Shown: piece after piece, positions 18,498-27,212 of the stretch
How positions within the stretch are numbered: position 1 is the stretch's first letter
Layout: each line of letters begins with the position of its first letter
Assembly (NCBI GenBank): GCA_003164035.1
Contig: PLRS01000007.1
Coordinates: forward strand, 1 to 64,000
Length of the DNA: 64,000 bases
Reading direction: 5' to 3'
Source: Bryobacterales bacterium
GTDB lineage: Bacteria; Acidobacteriota; Terriglobia; Bryobacterales; Bryobacteraceae
The notes under the pieces: model-generated
What the model saw: the letters and a program-made list of their open reading frames with translations, nothing else
Told to the model about the DNA's origin: nothing
Databases searched by the model: none
Program-made: the position numbers and the translations under genes

Positions 18498-20009
18498 TCA
18501 GCTTGCCGCTAACTCGTACAGGTACTCTACCTGCGATCGTACGCCGCCGTCGAAACTCTTCACCTTCGGATTCGCCGATTCGATGACCAGGTACTCGTCG
18601 GGGGCGTGAGCGCCGTTCCCGTGGCCCAATCCGAAATGTCCCGCGGGCAGATTCACCGGTTCGCCTGTAAAGACGTAACCGGGCCACGACCCCGCCAGCC
18701 TGGGCCAGAAGACGGGCTCGATTCCGTTGCGCCGGTATACCGCCGCCTGCGCCTGAATCAAACTCGACGTCCGCGGCGTTGTGGTCGGATCGTAACCGCC
18801 GGTCATGTTGACCTCGATGTCGCCAAACCCGCGCTTCGCCAGGTGCGCTTTCAGCGCGGCCAGCGAATCGGTTGCCGTCATGTTCGGCACCAGGCGCAAG
18901 TCGAGTTTCGCCACCGCGCGATGGGGCAGAATGGTCTTGCCGCCCGGCCCGGTGTAGCCGGAGACCAGTCCTTCGATATTCACCGTCGGCCGGCCAGCCA
19001 GCAGTTCCAGCGACTCCAGCCAGTCCACGTCGTGCACCCAGTGTTCCACGCCCATTTGTTTTTTCGCGACGTCTTCGCTTTGACGGGTGGCGGCTTCGCG
19101 AATCAGCGCCTTCTCTTCCGCGTTCAGCGGGCGGGCCTTTTCGGCGTAACCGTCGATAGCCGGCGTGTGGCCATCCGGACCGACCAGCGTGGCGAGCGCC
19201 TGCACCAGGTGCCACACCGGACTGTCCACGCGAGCCTCGTTCGATGAATGCAGGTCCTGCAGGGGTCCGCGATGCCACCGCTCGCCGCTCGACACCAATT
19301 CCAGTTCGACTACGCCCTTGGCGCCTAGGTTGATGGTCACCGTTCCGTCCAGCGTCTGCATCGGCATCGGCATGTAGACGCCGGTGCATTTGCGAAGCGC
19401 GGCCAGAACCTCCGTCCGATGGACAACCTGATGGAAGTGGGGCGAGCCGATCTCCTCCTCCCCTTCCGCCACGAAGACCAGGTTCACCGGCAGCTTACGG
19501 TGCGTGCCCTTAAAGGCGTGCAACGCCGCGAGCCACATCGCTTCCGGTCCTTTTTGGTTGACCGCGCCGCGGCCGATCAGGATCTTTCCGACTCCGGGCC
19601 TGTCGACCAGACGCGCCTCAAACGGCGGTGACGACCATTCGGACGGGTCCGCCTGCTTCACGTCGTACATGAAATAAACGCCGACCGTTTTCGGCGCACC
19701 GGCATCGAGCGTGGCGAACACTCCGGGATGGCCGCCGGTCGGAATCTTCGCGACCGCATCGAAACCCGCGTCCCGAAGCATGCGCATCAACAGGTCGCAG
19801 CCTTCGTTCATACCGCGATTCTCGGCCGCAATCGCGGGTTGGCGAATCCAGTCCTGGAGCCGCCCGACAGCTTCATCGTGGCGCCTGGCGATCTCGGCTT
19901 CGAACGGTTTCCAATCGACGGTATCGGCAGGTAGCCGGAATGGAGCCGATGCCAGCGCGGCAGCCGACAGCGACCGCTGCAGAAAGAGACGGCGATTGAG
20001 TGGGGTCAT
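18498..20009 (-). CDS. M20-family metallopeptidase-like protein with altered metal ligands, Tat signal
   Basis: 503 residues from ATG 20009. The N-terminus MTPLNRRLFLQRSLSAAALA is a twin-arginine signal, so it is likely exported by Tat. The fold is M20/M28-like: DWIRQPAIAAENRGM, then YFMYDVKQADPSEW, GRGAVNQKGPEAMW, FVAEGEEEIGSP, and near the end GLGHGNGAHAPDEYLVIES. In active M20 enzymes the first motif is HxD and the second DxKG; here they read MYD (Met near residue 114) and NQKG (Asn near 151). The Glu pair and the final His are kept. It may have lost hydrolysis or use another metal arrangement. Confidence 0.82.
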   Translation of the reverse strand: MTPLNRRLFLQRSLSAAALASAPFRLPADTVDWKPFEAEIARRHDEAVGRLQDWIRQPAIAAENRGMNEGCDLLMRMLRDAGFDAVAKIPTGGHPGVFATLDAGAPKTVGVYFMYDVKQADPSEWSSPPFEARLVDRPGVGKILIGRGAVNQKGPEAMWLAALHAFKGTHRKLPVNLVFVAEGEEEIGSPHFHQVVHRTEVLAALRKCTGVYMPMPMQTLDGTVTINLGAKGVVELELVSSGERWHRGPLQDLHSSNEARVDSPVWHLVQALATLVGPDGHTPAIDGYAEKARPLNAEEKALIREAATRQSEDVAKKQMGVEHWVHDVDWLESLELLAGRPTVNIEGLVSGYTGPGGKTILPHRAVAKLDLRLVPNMTATDSLAALKAHLAKRGFGDIEVNMTGGYDPTTTPRTSSLIQAQAAVYRRNGIEPVFWPRLAGSWPGYVFTGEPVNLPAGHFGLGHGNGAHAPDEYLVIESANPKVKSFDGGVRSQVEYLYELAAS

Positions 20010-20062
20010 GATTTGACCGATTATGACGAGGCCGCGGCGGAAATGCAACTTTCCGTTGCCGA

Positions 20063-20139
20063 GTGGGACAGGCCTCCTGGCCTGTCGCCGGCTGGAAGAG
20101 CCGCTTCGCGGTCACGACAGGCCGGGAGGCCTGTCCCAC
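20063..20139. repeat. Family A inverted repeat, copy 2
   Basis: Arms 20063-20086 and 20116-20139 match GTGGGACAGGCCTCCTGGCC and its complement. The loop contains GAAGAGCCGCTTCGCGG, also present in the copy at 56301-56377. It fills the gap between the M20-like gene and the beta-propeller gene, four bases from the latter's stop. Confidence 0.9.
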
Positions 20140-20142
20140 TTC

Positions 20143-22434
20143 TTATTGCGCCACGTACACCATCATCGTCATCGGCTCCCCTGGGGCGAAACTCAAACTG
20201 AGAGATCCGGGCAGGGGTACGACGAACGGTCCTACGATCGCCCCGCTCACGATCGGCCCGTTATAGTTGAAGATCACCGGAAACTGGTACTCCGGGGTGG
20301 CTCCGGGTTGGCCCGTGCAAGCCGACGGAGAAGCGGGCATGGCCACATTCACCTGGTAGACGAAATCGCCGATGAGAGCCGCACTGGTCACCAGCGCGGA
20401 ACAATACCCGACCGTGGCCGTCAAATCCCCGATCTGCCCCACCGGTGGGAAGCCGAGTTGGTTCGCGCCGATGCCGTGCATGTAGAACGATACCGTGGAA
20501 CCGGCTGGGGCGGGATTGGTGCACGAGTTGAAAGTACCGTCGGCATTGGTCGCCACCGGTTGATATCCCAGGTCGCTGAGGCTGGCGCCAGGGCACGAGC
20601 TCTGCCCGGCCATCAGGTTGGCGAACAGGTTCAGGTTCGTCAAGAGGTACGGAAACTGGCGGCTGAGGGTGGTGCCGTTTACGTTCAACTGCATCGCGGT
20701 CGCGGTTGGCCACGCGGTTTCCGTGCGCGAGGGCAGCGGCAGCGGCACGGCCAGGTTGATCTGTGTCGAGGAAACATAGAGCAGTTGGGCGGGGTTGTCG
20801 CCGTCGAAGGTCGCGGACACCCCGGCGACGGAGGTATCGGTGCCATCGGGCGCCGCCACGCCCGTGGCCGGCCCCAGATTGGCGCCGAAAATCGAGATCA
20901 ACTGGAAGCCCGTCACCCCGCCCACATGAGTCATGTTACCGGCGTCCAGCACGCACCCAATCGCCGGACCGGTATTGGGGCCGGTTGAAAAATCGGCCGC
21001 CGCCAGCCAGCCGCCCTGCAGAAATCCTGGTCCCAGGCTCAACGGCGCGAAGGGCGCCAGCACGCCGGGCGAAAACGGCACGTCGGGCGCCACAGCCGTG
21101 CCCGTGGCCCAAACCTTACCGCCGGCCAGCACAATCGCGATAGCGCTGGTGGCCGATCCATCGATCCACTGCCCGTCCACGATATTGCCCGTGGCGGGGT
21201 CGACCCTGATCTCGTACGCACCGCTGATGGCGGTGATATTGTTCGGCAGGCAGGCTGCGGGCAGCCAGGAGAAAACCGACGGAAGCCCCGGCGGCGGGTT
21301 TGGGGCGGGGGTAAAAAGCTGTGTGGCACTGGTCGCCGTGCCGCCCGCATAGACAGCGCCCGCCGAATCCAGTTGCACGCCCGCGCCGCCGAACGGAATC
21401 GAGAACAACAAGTTCGCGCCCGAAGGATCGAGCTTCGAAAGATAACCGGTATAGATATTCGGCGGCGTGACCGTAAATGGATAGGACGCCTGCGACAGCG
21501 TGCCGGTGACATAAGCGTTTCCGGCCGCATCCACCGCCAGGCCGGTGTTGGTGGTAGATCCGGCGCCGCCCGTGATGGCGTTCAGGCCCGTCGAGTAAAT
21601 CAGCTTCGAAGCCGCGGCGTCCACCTTGGTGACGTGCTGCAATCCGCCGGGGTATCCGATCTGGCACAGAAAGCTGCAGGTGTAGCCCTGCACGAAAGTG
21701 GTCTGATAGGCGCCGGCCGTGGTGGGATAATCGGTTCCCGTGCTGCTGCCCGCCAGATAAATGTTACCCGCCGCGTCCACCACGATCGAACTGCCGCCGA
21801 TCCCGGTCGCGGAGAAAATCGTCTTGCTGGCAGTCGGGTCCAGCTCCATCAGGAACCAGTGGTTGGTGGAGTCCGCGACGCTGTAAGCTCCCTGGGTAAC
21901 CGGGAATCCGGTGGCGTTGGCGACGCCGCTCACCAGGATCTGCCCTTGCAGGTTGACCGCGATGCCGCTCGCCGTGGAGGCGACCGACCCGCCGATCAGC
22001 ACCGCGAACACGACCGCGCCTTGCGGGTTCAGCTTGGCGACGAACGATCGCAAGTCGCTGCTGCTTTTGGGCGCAGTGCCGAGCGCGCCGCCCCCTGTTA
22101 CGGGGAAATTGGGATTTCCGGTCCAGCCCGCGATGTACGCGTTGCCGGCGCTATCCACTGTCATGGCTGAGATCCGATCGCTGGCGGCGCTATCGAGATA
22201 AGTGAGATAAAGATACTGACTGACCTTGCCGTCGACTTTCGCAACCATCGCGCCCGTGCTCTGCGCCTTCGGGTCGATGACGGTGCTGCCCGCGACGTAC
22301 ACGTTGGCCTGCGCGTCCGCCGCGATGGCGGTGGGAGTGAAGCCGTCTTTCAAAAACGTCGAGACCGCCAGGCTAGCCGGCCAAAGGGCTTGCACAAATG
22401 CGACGGCGGAAAGGAAGCAAACGAATCGGTGCAC
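20143..22434 (-). CDS. Secreted SBBP beta-propeller protein with Solibacter-type C-terminal domain
   Basis: 763 residues from GTG 22434, which has GGAGG 6 nt upstream. A signal peptide (FVCFLSAVAFVQALWPASLA) is followed by about seven repeats of the form DAAGNxYVAGxT (for example AADAQANVYVAGST, DSAGNAYIAGWTG, DAAGNAYVTGTLS), typical of SBBP/NHL-like propellers. From about residue 525 comes ISIFGANLGPATGVAAPDG and LLYVSSTQINLAVPLPLP, matching the TIGR03437 'Soli_cterm' pattern as I recall it. Such proteins are abundant in Solibacter and presumed extracellular; function unknown. This gene is a main taxonomic clue. Confidence 0.85.
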   Translation of the reverse strand: MHRFVCFLSAVAFVQALWPASLAVSTFLKDGFTPTAIAADAQANVYVAGSTVIDPKAQSTGAMVAKVDGKVSQYLYLTYLDSAASDRISAMTVDSAGNAYIAGWTGNPNFPVTGGGALGTAPKSSSDLRSFVAKLNPQGAVVFAVLIGGSVASTASGIAVNLQGQILVSGVANATGFPVTQGAYSVADSTNHWFLMELDPTASKTIFSATGIGGSSIVVDAAGNIYLAGSSTGTDYPTTAGAYQTTFVQGYTCSFLCQIGYPGGLQHVTKVDAAASKLIYSTGLNAITGGAGSTTNTGLAVDAAGNAYVTGTLSQASYPFTVTPPNIYTGYLSKLDPSGANLLFSIPFGGAGVQLDSAGAVYAGGTATSATQLFTPAPNPPPGLPSVFSWLPAACLPNNITAISGAYEIRVDPATGNIVDGQWIDGSATSAIAIVLAGGKVWATGTAVAPDVPFSPGVLAPFAPLSLGPGFLQGGWLAAADFSTGPNTGPAIGCVLDAGNMTHVGGVTGFQLISIFGANLGPATGVAAPDGTDTSVAGVSATFDGDNPAQLLYVSSTQINLAVPLPLPSRTETAWPTATAMQLNVNGTTLSRQFPYLLTNLNLFANLMAGQSSCPGASLSDLGYQPVATNADGTFNSCTNPAPAGSTVSFYMHGIGANQLGFPPVGQIGDLTATVGYCSALVTSAALIGDFVYQVNVAMPASPSACTGQPGATPEYQFPVIFNYNGPIVSGAIVGPFVVPLPGSLSLSFAPGEPMTMMVYVAQ

Positions 22435-22949
22435 GGGAGACCTCCGAAGCGGGGCGCGGTACTTCCAGTCTAACAATTGCGCCGCTTCTAAATAGCTGAT
22501 CGGAGCATGTATCACAGCACACTCCCGCCGCAACGACCTCTTTGTGGAGCGGACCCCTCGGTCTGCCACGCCGGGACTCATCTCGGCGCGTTTGGTTGCG
22601 CCAGCGGCTACCCCGTGGGGCAGCCAATCATGGCTGCAGCCGCCTTTCAGGCGGCTCTTCCCTTCGCGAACCCGCCCACCCATATTGAAAACGATGCACT
22701 TGTTTTGGTGGCGCAGGCGGTTCCGCCTGCGACTTGTGATTTTTTCACCGCTCCGTTGAAGACGCGGTCCAAGGCATCGATTCCATTGGACCGACAATTG
22801 GCGTCTTCATTCTCTTTGGTGGCCCGCCGCGGGCCATAGGGCACTCCCTGGCGGTCGCGGCTCGGTAAGTAGCGGCAATACACGCGGCAGGCGTGAAAAA
22901 TCGGCTGGCAGGCGGAACCGCCTGCCCCACCATCGCCAGTGCGTCGCCC
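22435..22949. other. Gene-free stretch with several repeats
   Basis: This 515-bp gap has no convincing gene on either strand. It contains a hairpin AGCCGCC-TTTCA-GGCGGCT (22638-22656), a family C pair (22707-22730 and 22907-22932) and a partial family B arm (about 22841-22890) nested between them. The rest shows no signal I recognise. Confidence 0.6.
22707..22932. repeat. Composite element: family C arms around a family B fragment
   Basis: GGTGGCGCAGGCGGTTCCGC (22707) and, inverted, GGCGGAACCGCCTGCCCCAC (22911) bound the unit. Each end is itself a palindrome (GCAGGCGG/CCGCCTGC). Inside, CCCTGGCGGTCGCGGCTCGG matches the family B arm. A related single end is at 47113-47136. Confidence 0.7.
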
Positions 22950-23555
22950 CTAACGCTTTTTCGCGCGAATCGTCACCGCCAGTTGATCGTTGCGGATATT
23001 GGCGAAGCGGAGCATGGTGCGTCCCTGCGCGTCCAGCGTAATAACGGCGGGAGTGTTGACGCTGGTGAGAGTCCAGCCATCCGGCAGAGTTACATAATTT
23101 AACGGGCGGCCGAGCGTGCGCGTCCATTCGAGCTCGCCGTTCTTCAGGGTATAGCCGACCGGATCGGTATACGTTTCCTCGACGCGGATGCGAACCGATT
23201 CGCCCTCGGCTACGGCTTTCGGCAGGTCGCCCTGGACCACCACCGAGTCCGGATCGGTGGGAGTGGGATAATAGCCCAGCGCGTTGACGCTCTGGCCCGT
23301 CACCAGGTGAGTGGCGAGCGATTCTCCGCTATCCAGGTTGAACATTTTGGAATCGGGGGCGACGGTGCTGCCCTTGCGCACGAAACTGTGAACCGACTTC
23401 TGCCCGACGCGCGTCACGGTGAAATCGTGCGAGATGCGGAACTGGTGGCCCGCGGGGTCGAGCAGCCAATAGCGAATCTCCAGATCCTGTTCGGCGCGAT
23501 GAAATGCCGTCTGCGCCCAGAGCAGCGCGGGAAGCATCAGCAACAGTAGCTTCAT
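22950..23555 (-). CDS. Secreted protein of unknown function, paralogue B
   Basis: 201 residues with a short signal peptide (MKLLLLMLPALLWAQ). The rest is beta-rich, with VRIRVEETYTDPVGY and then LGRPLNYVTLPDGWTLTSVN near the C-terminus, ending NIRNDQLAVTIRAKKR. It is a clear paralogue of the gene just upstream (23552-24136), with matching TYTDP, LPxG, PAxxxxxxxGR and DQLxVxI positions. The start overlaps that gene's stop by 4 bp (ATGA), so they form a coupled pair. No named family is recognised. Confidence 0.8.
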   Translation of the reverse strand: MKLLLLMLPALLWAQTAFHRAEQDLEIRYWLLDPAGHQFRISHDFTVTRVGQKSVHSFVRKGSTVAPDSKMFNLDSGESLATHLVTGQSVNALGYYPTPTDPDSVVVQGDLPKAVAEGESVRIRVEETYTDPVGYTLKNGELEWTRTLGRPLNYVTLPDGWTLTSVNTPAVITLDAQGRTMLRFANIRNDQLAVTIRAKKR

Positions 23556-24136
23556 TTCACTTTCCTTCCCACGATGCGCACCGGCAACTGATCGTCGCGG
23601 TCGTTCAGGAAGCTCGCGCGGATGCGCCCGTCCGCGCCGGTGGAAACGATTGCGGGCGATGCCGAGCCGATCAGTTCGTAGCCTTTGGGCAGGACCACGA
23701 GGTTGCGTTTGATCCCGAGCGGACGGTCGAACACGAAGCCATCGTCCTTCTCGTAATAAGACGCCGGATCGGTGTAAGTCTTGAAGATTCGGATGCGCGT
23801 CTCGGCGCCTTTGGGAACGGGACCGAGCAGTTTCACGCGCAGGTATTGCGCGTCGTCGGCAGTGCGCGGCCCCACTCCTCCCGCCGCTTTGGCGGACTTG
23901 CCGTCGACTGTCGCCAGCTCCAGCGGTTTGCCCGTCGCCAGATCGATGGCTCTTTCGTTAGTGGCCACCGAGCCGGGGCGAATGGGATTGTAGAAGTACG
24001 GCGAGCCCTCCCGCGTCTGGGTCACATCGTAGACGATGTCGAAGGAGTGGGTGGAAGGCGCGAGCAGCTCGTACACGGTGAAATCGTCCGCCGCCCAGAG
24101 CGCGGTTGCCGCCAGCAACAAAGCGAGTGTCCGCAT
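23552..24136 (-). CDS. Secreted protein of unknown function, paralogue A
   Basis: 194 residues with signal peptide MRTLALLLAATALWAADD. The mature part includes PSTHSFDIVYDVTQTREG, IRIFKTYTDPASYYEKDDG, LGIKRNLVVLPKGYELIG and NDRDDQLPVRIVGRK. It is a tandem duplicate of the downstream gene. A TATAAT sits 8 nt before the ATG with no Shine-Dalgarno, so the mRNA may be leaderless. The beta-rich pattern suggests a periplasmic binding or adhesion role, which is only a guess. Confidence 0.8.
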   Translation of the reverse strand: MRTLALLLAATALWAADDFTVYELLAPSTHSFDIVYDVTQTREGSPYFYNPIRPGSVATNERAIDLATGKPLELATVDGKSAKAAGGVGPRTADDAQYLRVKLLGPVPKGAETRIRIFKTYTDPASYYEKDDGFVFDRPLGIKRNLVVLPKGYELIGSASPAIVSTGADGRIRASFLNDRDDQLPVRIVGRKVK

Positions 24137-24144
24137 ATCGGGTC

Positions 24145-24150
24145 ATTATA
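24145..24150 (-). promoter_or_regulatory. -10 TATAAT for the paralogue pair
   Basis: A perfect TATAAT on the minus strand ends 8 nt before ATG 24136, placing the transcription start at or next to the start codon. The -35 region is not conserved. Confidence 0.5.
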
Positions 24151-24190
24151 GCCAAGACCTTCAGGCGGACATCTCAGGCGGTGCCGCGAG

Positions 24191-24348
24191 GGTGCTTAAC
24201 CGATTTGGGGGAGTTAGTTCCCGGCAACCGCTCCCTTACGGTCGCGGCTCGGTTACGGACACCGCGTGTTTGCAGTCACTTACCGAGCCGCGACCGTAAG
24301 GGAGCGGTTGCCGGGCCTCAACTGCGAAATTCCCAGATCGGTTATGTA
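24191..24348. repeat. Family B inverted-repeat element, second full copy
   Basis: The ends are GGTGCTTAACCGATTTGGGG and GATCGGTTATGTACC. The inner arms are GGCAACCGCTCCCTTACGGT and its complement. It matches 3928-4077. The TTA at 24342-24344 inside its right end is the TAA stop codon of the HAD phosphatase gene. Confidence 0.85.
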
Positions 24349-25040
24349 CCCGTGCCGCGGACGCCCACGTCGTCCAGGTGGGCCAGCAGGTCCGCCGGGT
24401 CCTGGTAAACGCGGTATGCGCCGGCACGTTCCAGTTCCTCCTGGCCGTAACCGCCGGACATCAATCCGACGCCGAGCGCGCGCGCCCGCCTTGCCGCCAG
24501 CAGGTCCCAGATGCTGTCGCCCACCACCACCGAGTGTTCAATGGGCACGCCCACCCGATCGGCGGCTGCCAGAAACAGATCCGGGTCCGGCTTGGCGTGC
24601 CCCACCTGGTCGCGCGTGACCACCGGCACATCCGGCCCCACGCCCAGGGCCTTCAGCGTGGGTCCCGCGCTCTCGATCCGCCCGCTGGTGGCGATGGCGT
24701 GCGGGACCCCGGTTTTCGCCAGGTAGGCCAGCAGTTCGCGCGCGCCGGGCAAGGGCCGCACCTGGGATGCATACTGGCGGAAGGCTTCCGCGTGAAACTG
24801 CTGGACGCGCACTCCGTCCTCCGCGGTCAGGGTATGGCCGATTTCGCGCGCGAGTGCATTCACCATCAGCCCGCCGCTCATCCCGATCCGCCGGTGGATC
24901 AGCCAGACCGCCAGCGGCAGCCCCGCGCGTTCCAGGGCATCGCGCCAGGCGAGCACGTGCTGGTACACGCTGTCCACCAGCGTACCGTCCAGATCGAAGA
25001 GCAGGGCCGGGGTGCTAAATCGGTTGGAAGCCTGCGTCAT
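24342..25040 (-). CDS. HAD-superfamily phosphatase (PGP/beta-PGM-like)
   Basis: 232 residues. The nucleophile motif I is LLFDLDGTLVDS (13-24); motif II is AIATSGR; the Lys of motif III is in GHAKPDPDLFL; motif IV is VVVGDSIWDLLAARRA. A helical cap lies between motifs I and II. The layout fits subfamily IA phosphatases such as phosphoglycolate phosphatase or sugar-phosphate phosphatases; the substrate cannot be fixed. The stop codon is supplied by a dispersed repeat, so the last residues (VRGTGT) may be recent. Confidence 0.87.
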   Translation of the reverse strand: MTQASNRFSTPALLFDLDGTLVDSVYQHVLAWRDALERAGLPLAVWLIHRRIGMSGGLMVNALAREIGHTLTAEDGVRVQQFHAEAFRQYASQVRPLPGARELLAYLAKTGVPHAIATSGRIESAGPTLKALGVGPDVPVVTRDQVGHAKPDPDLFLAAADRVGVPIEHSVVVGDSIWDLLAARRARALGVGLMSGGYGQEELERAGAYRVYQDPADLLAHLDDVGVRGTGT

Positions 25041-25063
25041 GAGAAACCTCCGATGACGTCCTG

Positions 25064-25801
25064 CTACCTGCCGAGAGCCTGTGCAATCGCCGCTTCCGCC
25101 AGCGGGTTCATGATCTGGTAGCCTTTGGCGTTTGGATGCAGACCGTCGTCGGTAAGTTCAGCGCGAAACAATCCCTTGTCGTCCACGGTCGCCGAGAAGT
25201 AGTCCAGAAACACCAGGCCATGGTTGGCGGCGAAATCCTTGATCCAGCGGTTCAGCACCCGGATGGTTTCGGGCGGCCTTCCGGGCGTCATGGGCGGCTT
25301 ATCCGGAATGTCGCAAACCGAAGTCAGCGATGCCATGACGACCTTGATCCCGTTGGCGCGCGCCATATCGGCCATGGCGGCCAGGTTGTTCTCGGTCGAT
25401 TCCAACGGAACGGGCCCGATGTTGCCGCCGATGTCGTTGGTGCCGCCGAAGATCACCACCGCTTGCGGCTGTAGCGCGATCACATCCTGGTGGAAGCGCA
25501 GCAGCATCTGTCCGGTCACCTGCCCGCTAATGCCGCGATTCAGGTACGGCTTGCCCGGAAAGAACGGACCGAAGCGCTGGGTATTGTGCATATTGTCGGT
25601 AATGGAATCGCCCATGAAGACGACGCGCCGCTCGCCGGCCGCGGGCGGGGTGACTGCGGCGTTTTCAGCCGCGTACCGCCGCGTGTTGCCGAAATCGTTG
25701 ATGAGGCTTGCCGCCTGCCGCAGTGGCGGAGGGATTGCACCCGGAACTCCAGGTTGAGCCAATGCGGCCAACGGTATGAAGAGCGCAAGGGGAACTCGCA
25801 T
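25064..25801 (-). CDS. Secreted SGNH/GDSL hydrolase
   Basis: 245 residues with signal peptide MRVPLALFIPLAALAQ. Catalytic blocks are complete: block I VVFMGDSITDN (Ser), block II GISGQVTGQMLL (Gly), block III VVIFGGTNDIGGN (Asn), and block V DGLHPNAKGYQIM (Asp and His). Such enzymes are esterases or lipases acting outside the cytoplasm, often on acetylated polysaccharide or lipids. TACAAT lies 6 nt before the ATG and there is no clear Shine-Dalgarno, so the message may be leaderless. Confidence 0.9.
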   Translation of the reverse strand: MRVPLALFIPLAALAQPGVPGAIPPPLRQAASLINDFGNTRRYAAENAAVTPPAAGERRVVFMGDSITDNMHNTQRFGPFFPGKPYLNRGISGQVTGQMLLRFHQDVIALQPQAVVIFGGTNDIGGNIGPVPLESTENNLAAMADMARANGIKVVMASLTSVCDIPDKPPMTPGRPPETIRVLNRWIKDFAANHGLVFLDYFSATVDDKGLFRAELTDDGLHPNAKGYQIMNPLAEAAIAQALGR

Positions 25802-25929
25802 GCCGCCATTGTACACGCCACTGGCTTCGAGAGGCATCCCGGCGGCGCGTCCCTGGCCGCGGACCCTCAGCCGCGCGTCGCACCCCAAGGGCTTGATAAA
25901 ATAAAACTCGGGAGAGCCGCCGCATCTAT

Positions 25930-26271
25930 ATGTCTCAAGTTTTGGTTAGACTTCAAAGAAAAGGTCAGATGGTAATCCCCAGGAGCCTGCGGGAGGAAGC
26001 CGGGGTGGTGGAAGGGACTCTGCTTCAGGTCGCCGTTGTGGAGGGCGGCCGGTTCCTAGTGACTCCACAGCTAGCCGTAGACGCCGCGCCTGTCGCCGCC
26101 CCGCAAAAGAACCGGAAGCATCTGCTGCGGGAATTGGCGGAGACAGTGGCCGGACTGCGGCGGGAAGCCAATGCCAAGGGCCTCGACAAGATGCCCCCGC
26201 GGGAGATCGACGCTGCCGTTGCGGAGGCCCGGCGGGCCGGTAAGGCCGCCGATAAGCGCCGCATCAAATGA
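25930..26271 (+). CDS. AbrB/MazE-like antitoxin
   Basis: 113 residues. Residues 1-47 form a swapped-hairpin AbrB DNA-binding domain (VRLQRKGQMVIPRSLREEAG). A linker and a C-terminal charged helix (KMPPREIDAAVAEARRAGKA) would wrap the toxin. The stop overlaps the next gene's start by 4 bp, the usual antitoxin-toxin layout. The module probably represses its own promoter; an AT-rich stretch (GATAAAATAAAACT) lies about 30 bp upstream. Confidence 0.85.
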   Translation: MSQVLVRLQRKGQMVIPRSLREEAGVVEGTLLQVAVVEGGRFLVTPQLAVDAAPVAAPQKNRKHLLRELAETVAGLRREANAKGLDKMPPREIDAAVAEARRAGKAADKRRIK

Positions 26272-26684
26272 TCCGTGTGGTGCTCGACACCAGCGTCCTG
26301 GTATCCGCCGTGATCTCGCCTACAGGCCCGAACGCCCAGGTATTCGACCTGATAGTGGCCGATAGGATCCGGCCCTGCCTGACCGACGCTCTGATTGCCG
26401 AATACCACCGCGTGTTTGAGTACGAGCGCTTGCGGCATCTCAGTCGACGGCGGATTGCCAAGCTGCGCGGCCTGCTGGAAGCCGTGAGCGTCAGGGCGAA
26501 GCCTCGTGGCAGGCTGAAAATCTCCGATCACGAGGACGATAACCGCGTCTACGAATGCGCCGCCGCGACCAGGGCCGACTACATCGTGACCGAGAACACC
26601 AAGCACTTCCAGCAGCCCCATAAGTCGACCGCGATCGTTACGGCTCGCCAACTCCTTCGGTTGCTGGAAGCGGGCCAGGTCTAA
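26268..26684 (+). CDS. PIN-domain toxin (VapC-like ribonuclease)
   Basis: 138 residues of the COG1569-type PIN family. Acidic catalytic residues are in VVLDTSVLVSAVISP (Asp near 7), the Glu of DALIAEYHRVF, DHEDDNRVYECAAATRADY, and VTENTKHF. PIN toxins cleave RNA; the upstream AbrB-like protein would neutralise it. The ATG overlaps the antitoxin stop (ATGA). All expected acidic positions appear present, so it is probably active. Confidence 0.87.
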   Translation: MIRVVLDTSVLVSAVISPTGPNAQVFDLIVADRIRPCLTDALIAEYHRVFEYERLRHLSRRRIAKLRGLLEAVSVRAKPRGRLKISDHEDDNRVYECAAATRADYIVTENTKHFQQPHKSTAIVTARQLLRLLEAGQV

Positions 26685-26851
26685 CGGCTCGGGTCCGCCA
26701 GCTTGGCAGAAAGTCCGCTGCAGACGAGGACGGCGCACCACGCCCCGGCGTCCGTGGCGTCCGCGTGCTTCCCCAGCGGTCCCGCCATCTGTGTTATCCT
26801 GTGTGCGTACCAGAACGAGATAAAGAGAAGACAAGGAGTTTTACCCAGCGA

Positions 26852-27121
26852 ATGGCACTGGCGATTGAAGCTAAGCGGCAAGTTGTTTCCACCAATCAAC
26901 GCCACAAATCCGATACAGGGTCGCCTGAAGTACAGATTGCACTGTTGAGCCAGCGTATCACGCTGCTGACGGAGCACTTCAAGACGCACCGCAAGGATCA
27001 TGGTTCCCGCAAAGGGCTGCTGACCTTGGTTGCCAAGCGTCGCCGGCTCTTGACCTACCTGCGCGATACGGACCCGGATTGTTACAAGGCGGTCCTGCAG
27101 CGTTTGGGCATTCGGCGCTAG
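26852..27121 (+). CDS. rpsO: 30S ribosomal protein S15
   Basis: 89 residues, the standard S15 length. It has the signatures DTGSPEVQIALLSQRITLL and HFKTHRKDHGSRKGL, then LLTYLRDTDPDCYKAVLQ. S15 binds 16S rRNA early in small-subunit assembly. AAGGAG lies upstream of ATG 26852. pnp follows, the widely conserved rpsO-pnp order. Confidence 0.97.
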   Translation: MALAIEAKRQVVSTNQRHKSDTGSPEVQIALLSQRITLLTEHFKTHRKDHGSRKGLLTLVAKRRRLLTYLRDTDPDCYKAVLQRLGIRR

Positions 27122-27212
27122 TTCCGGAGGCGCGGGGACTCGCAGCAAACCCACCCTGTCAACTCCAGTCTCATGGTGGCTTCCCGATGGAGGCCAAAAC
27201 ATGAACTGGCCC

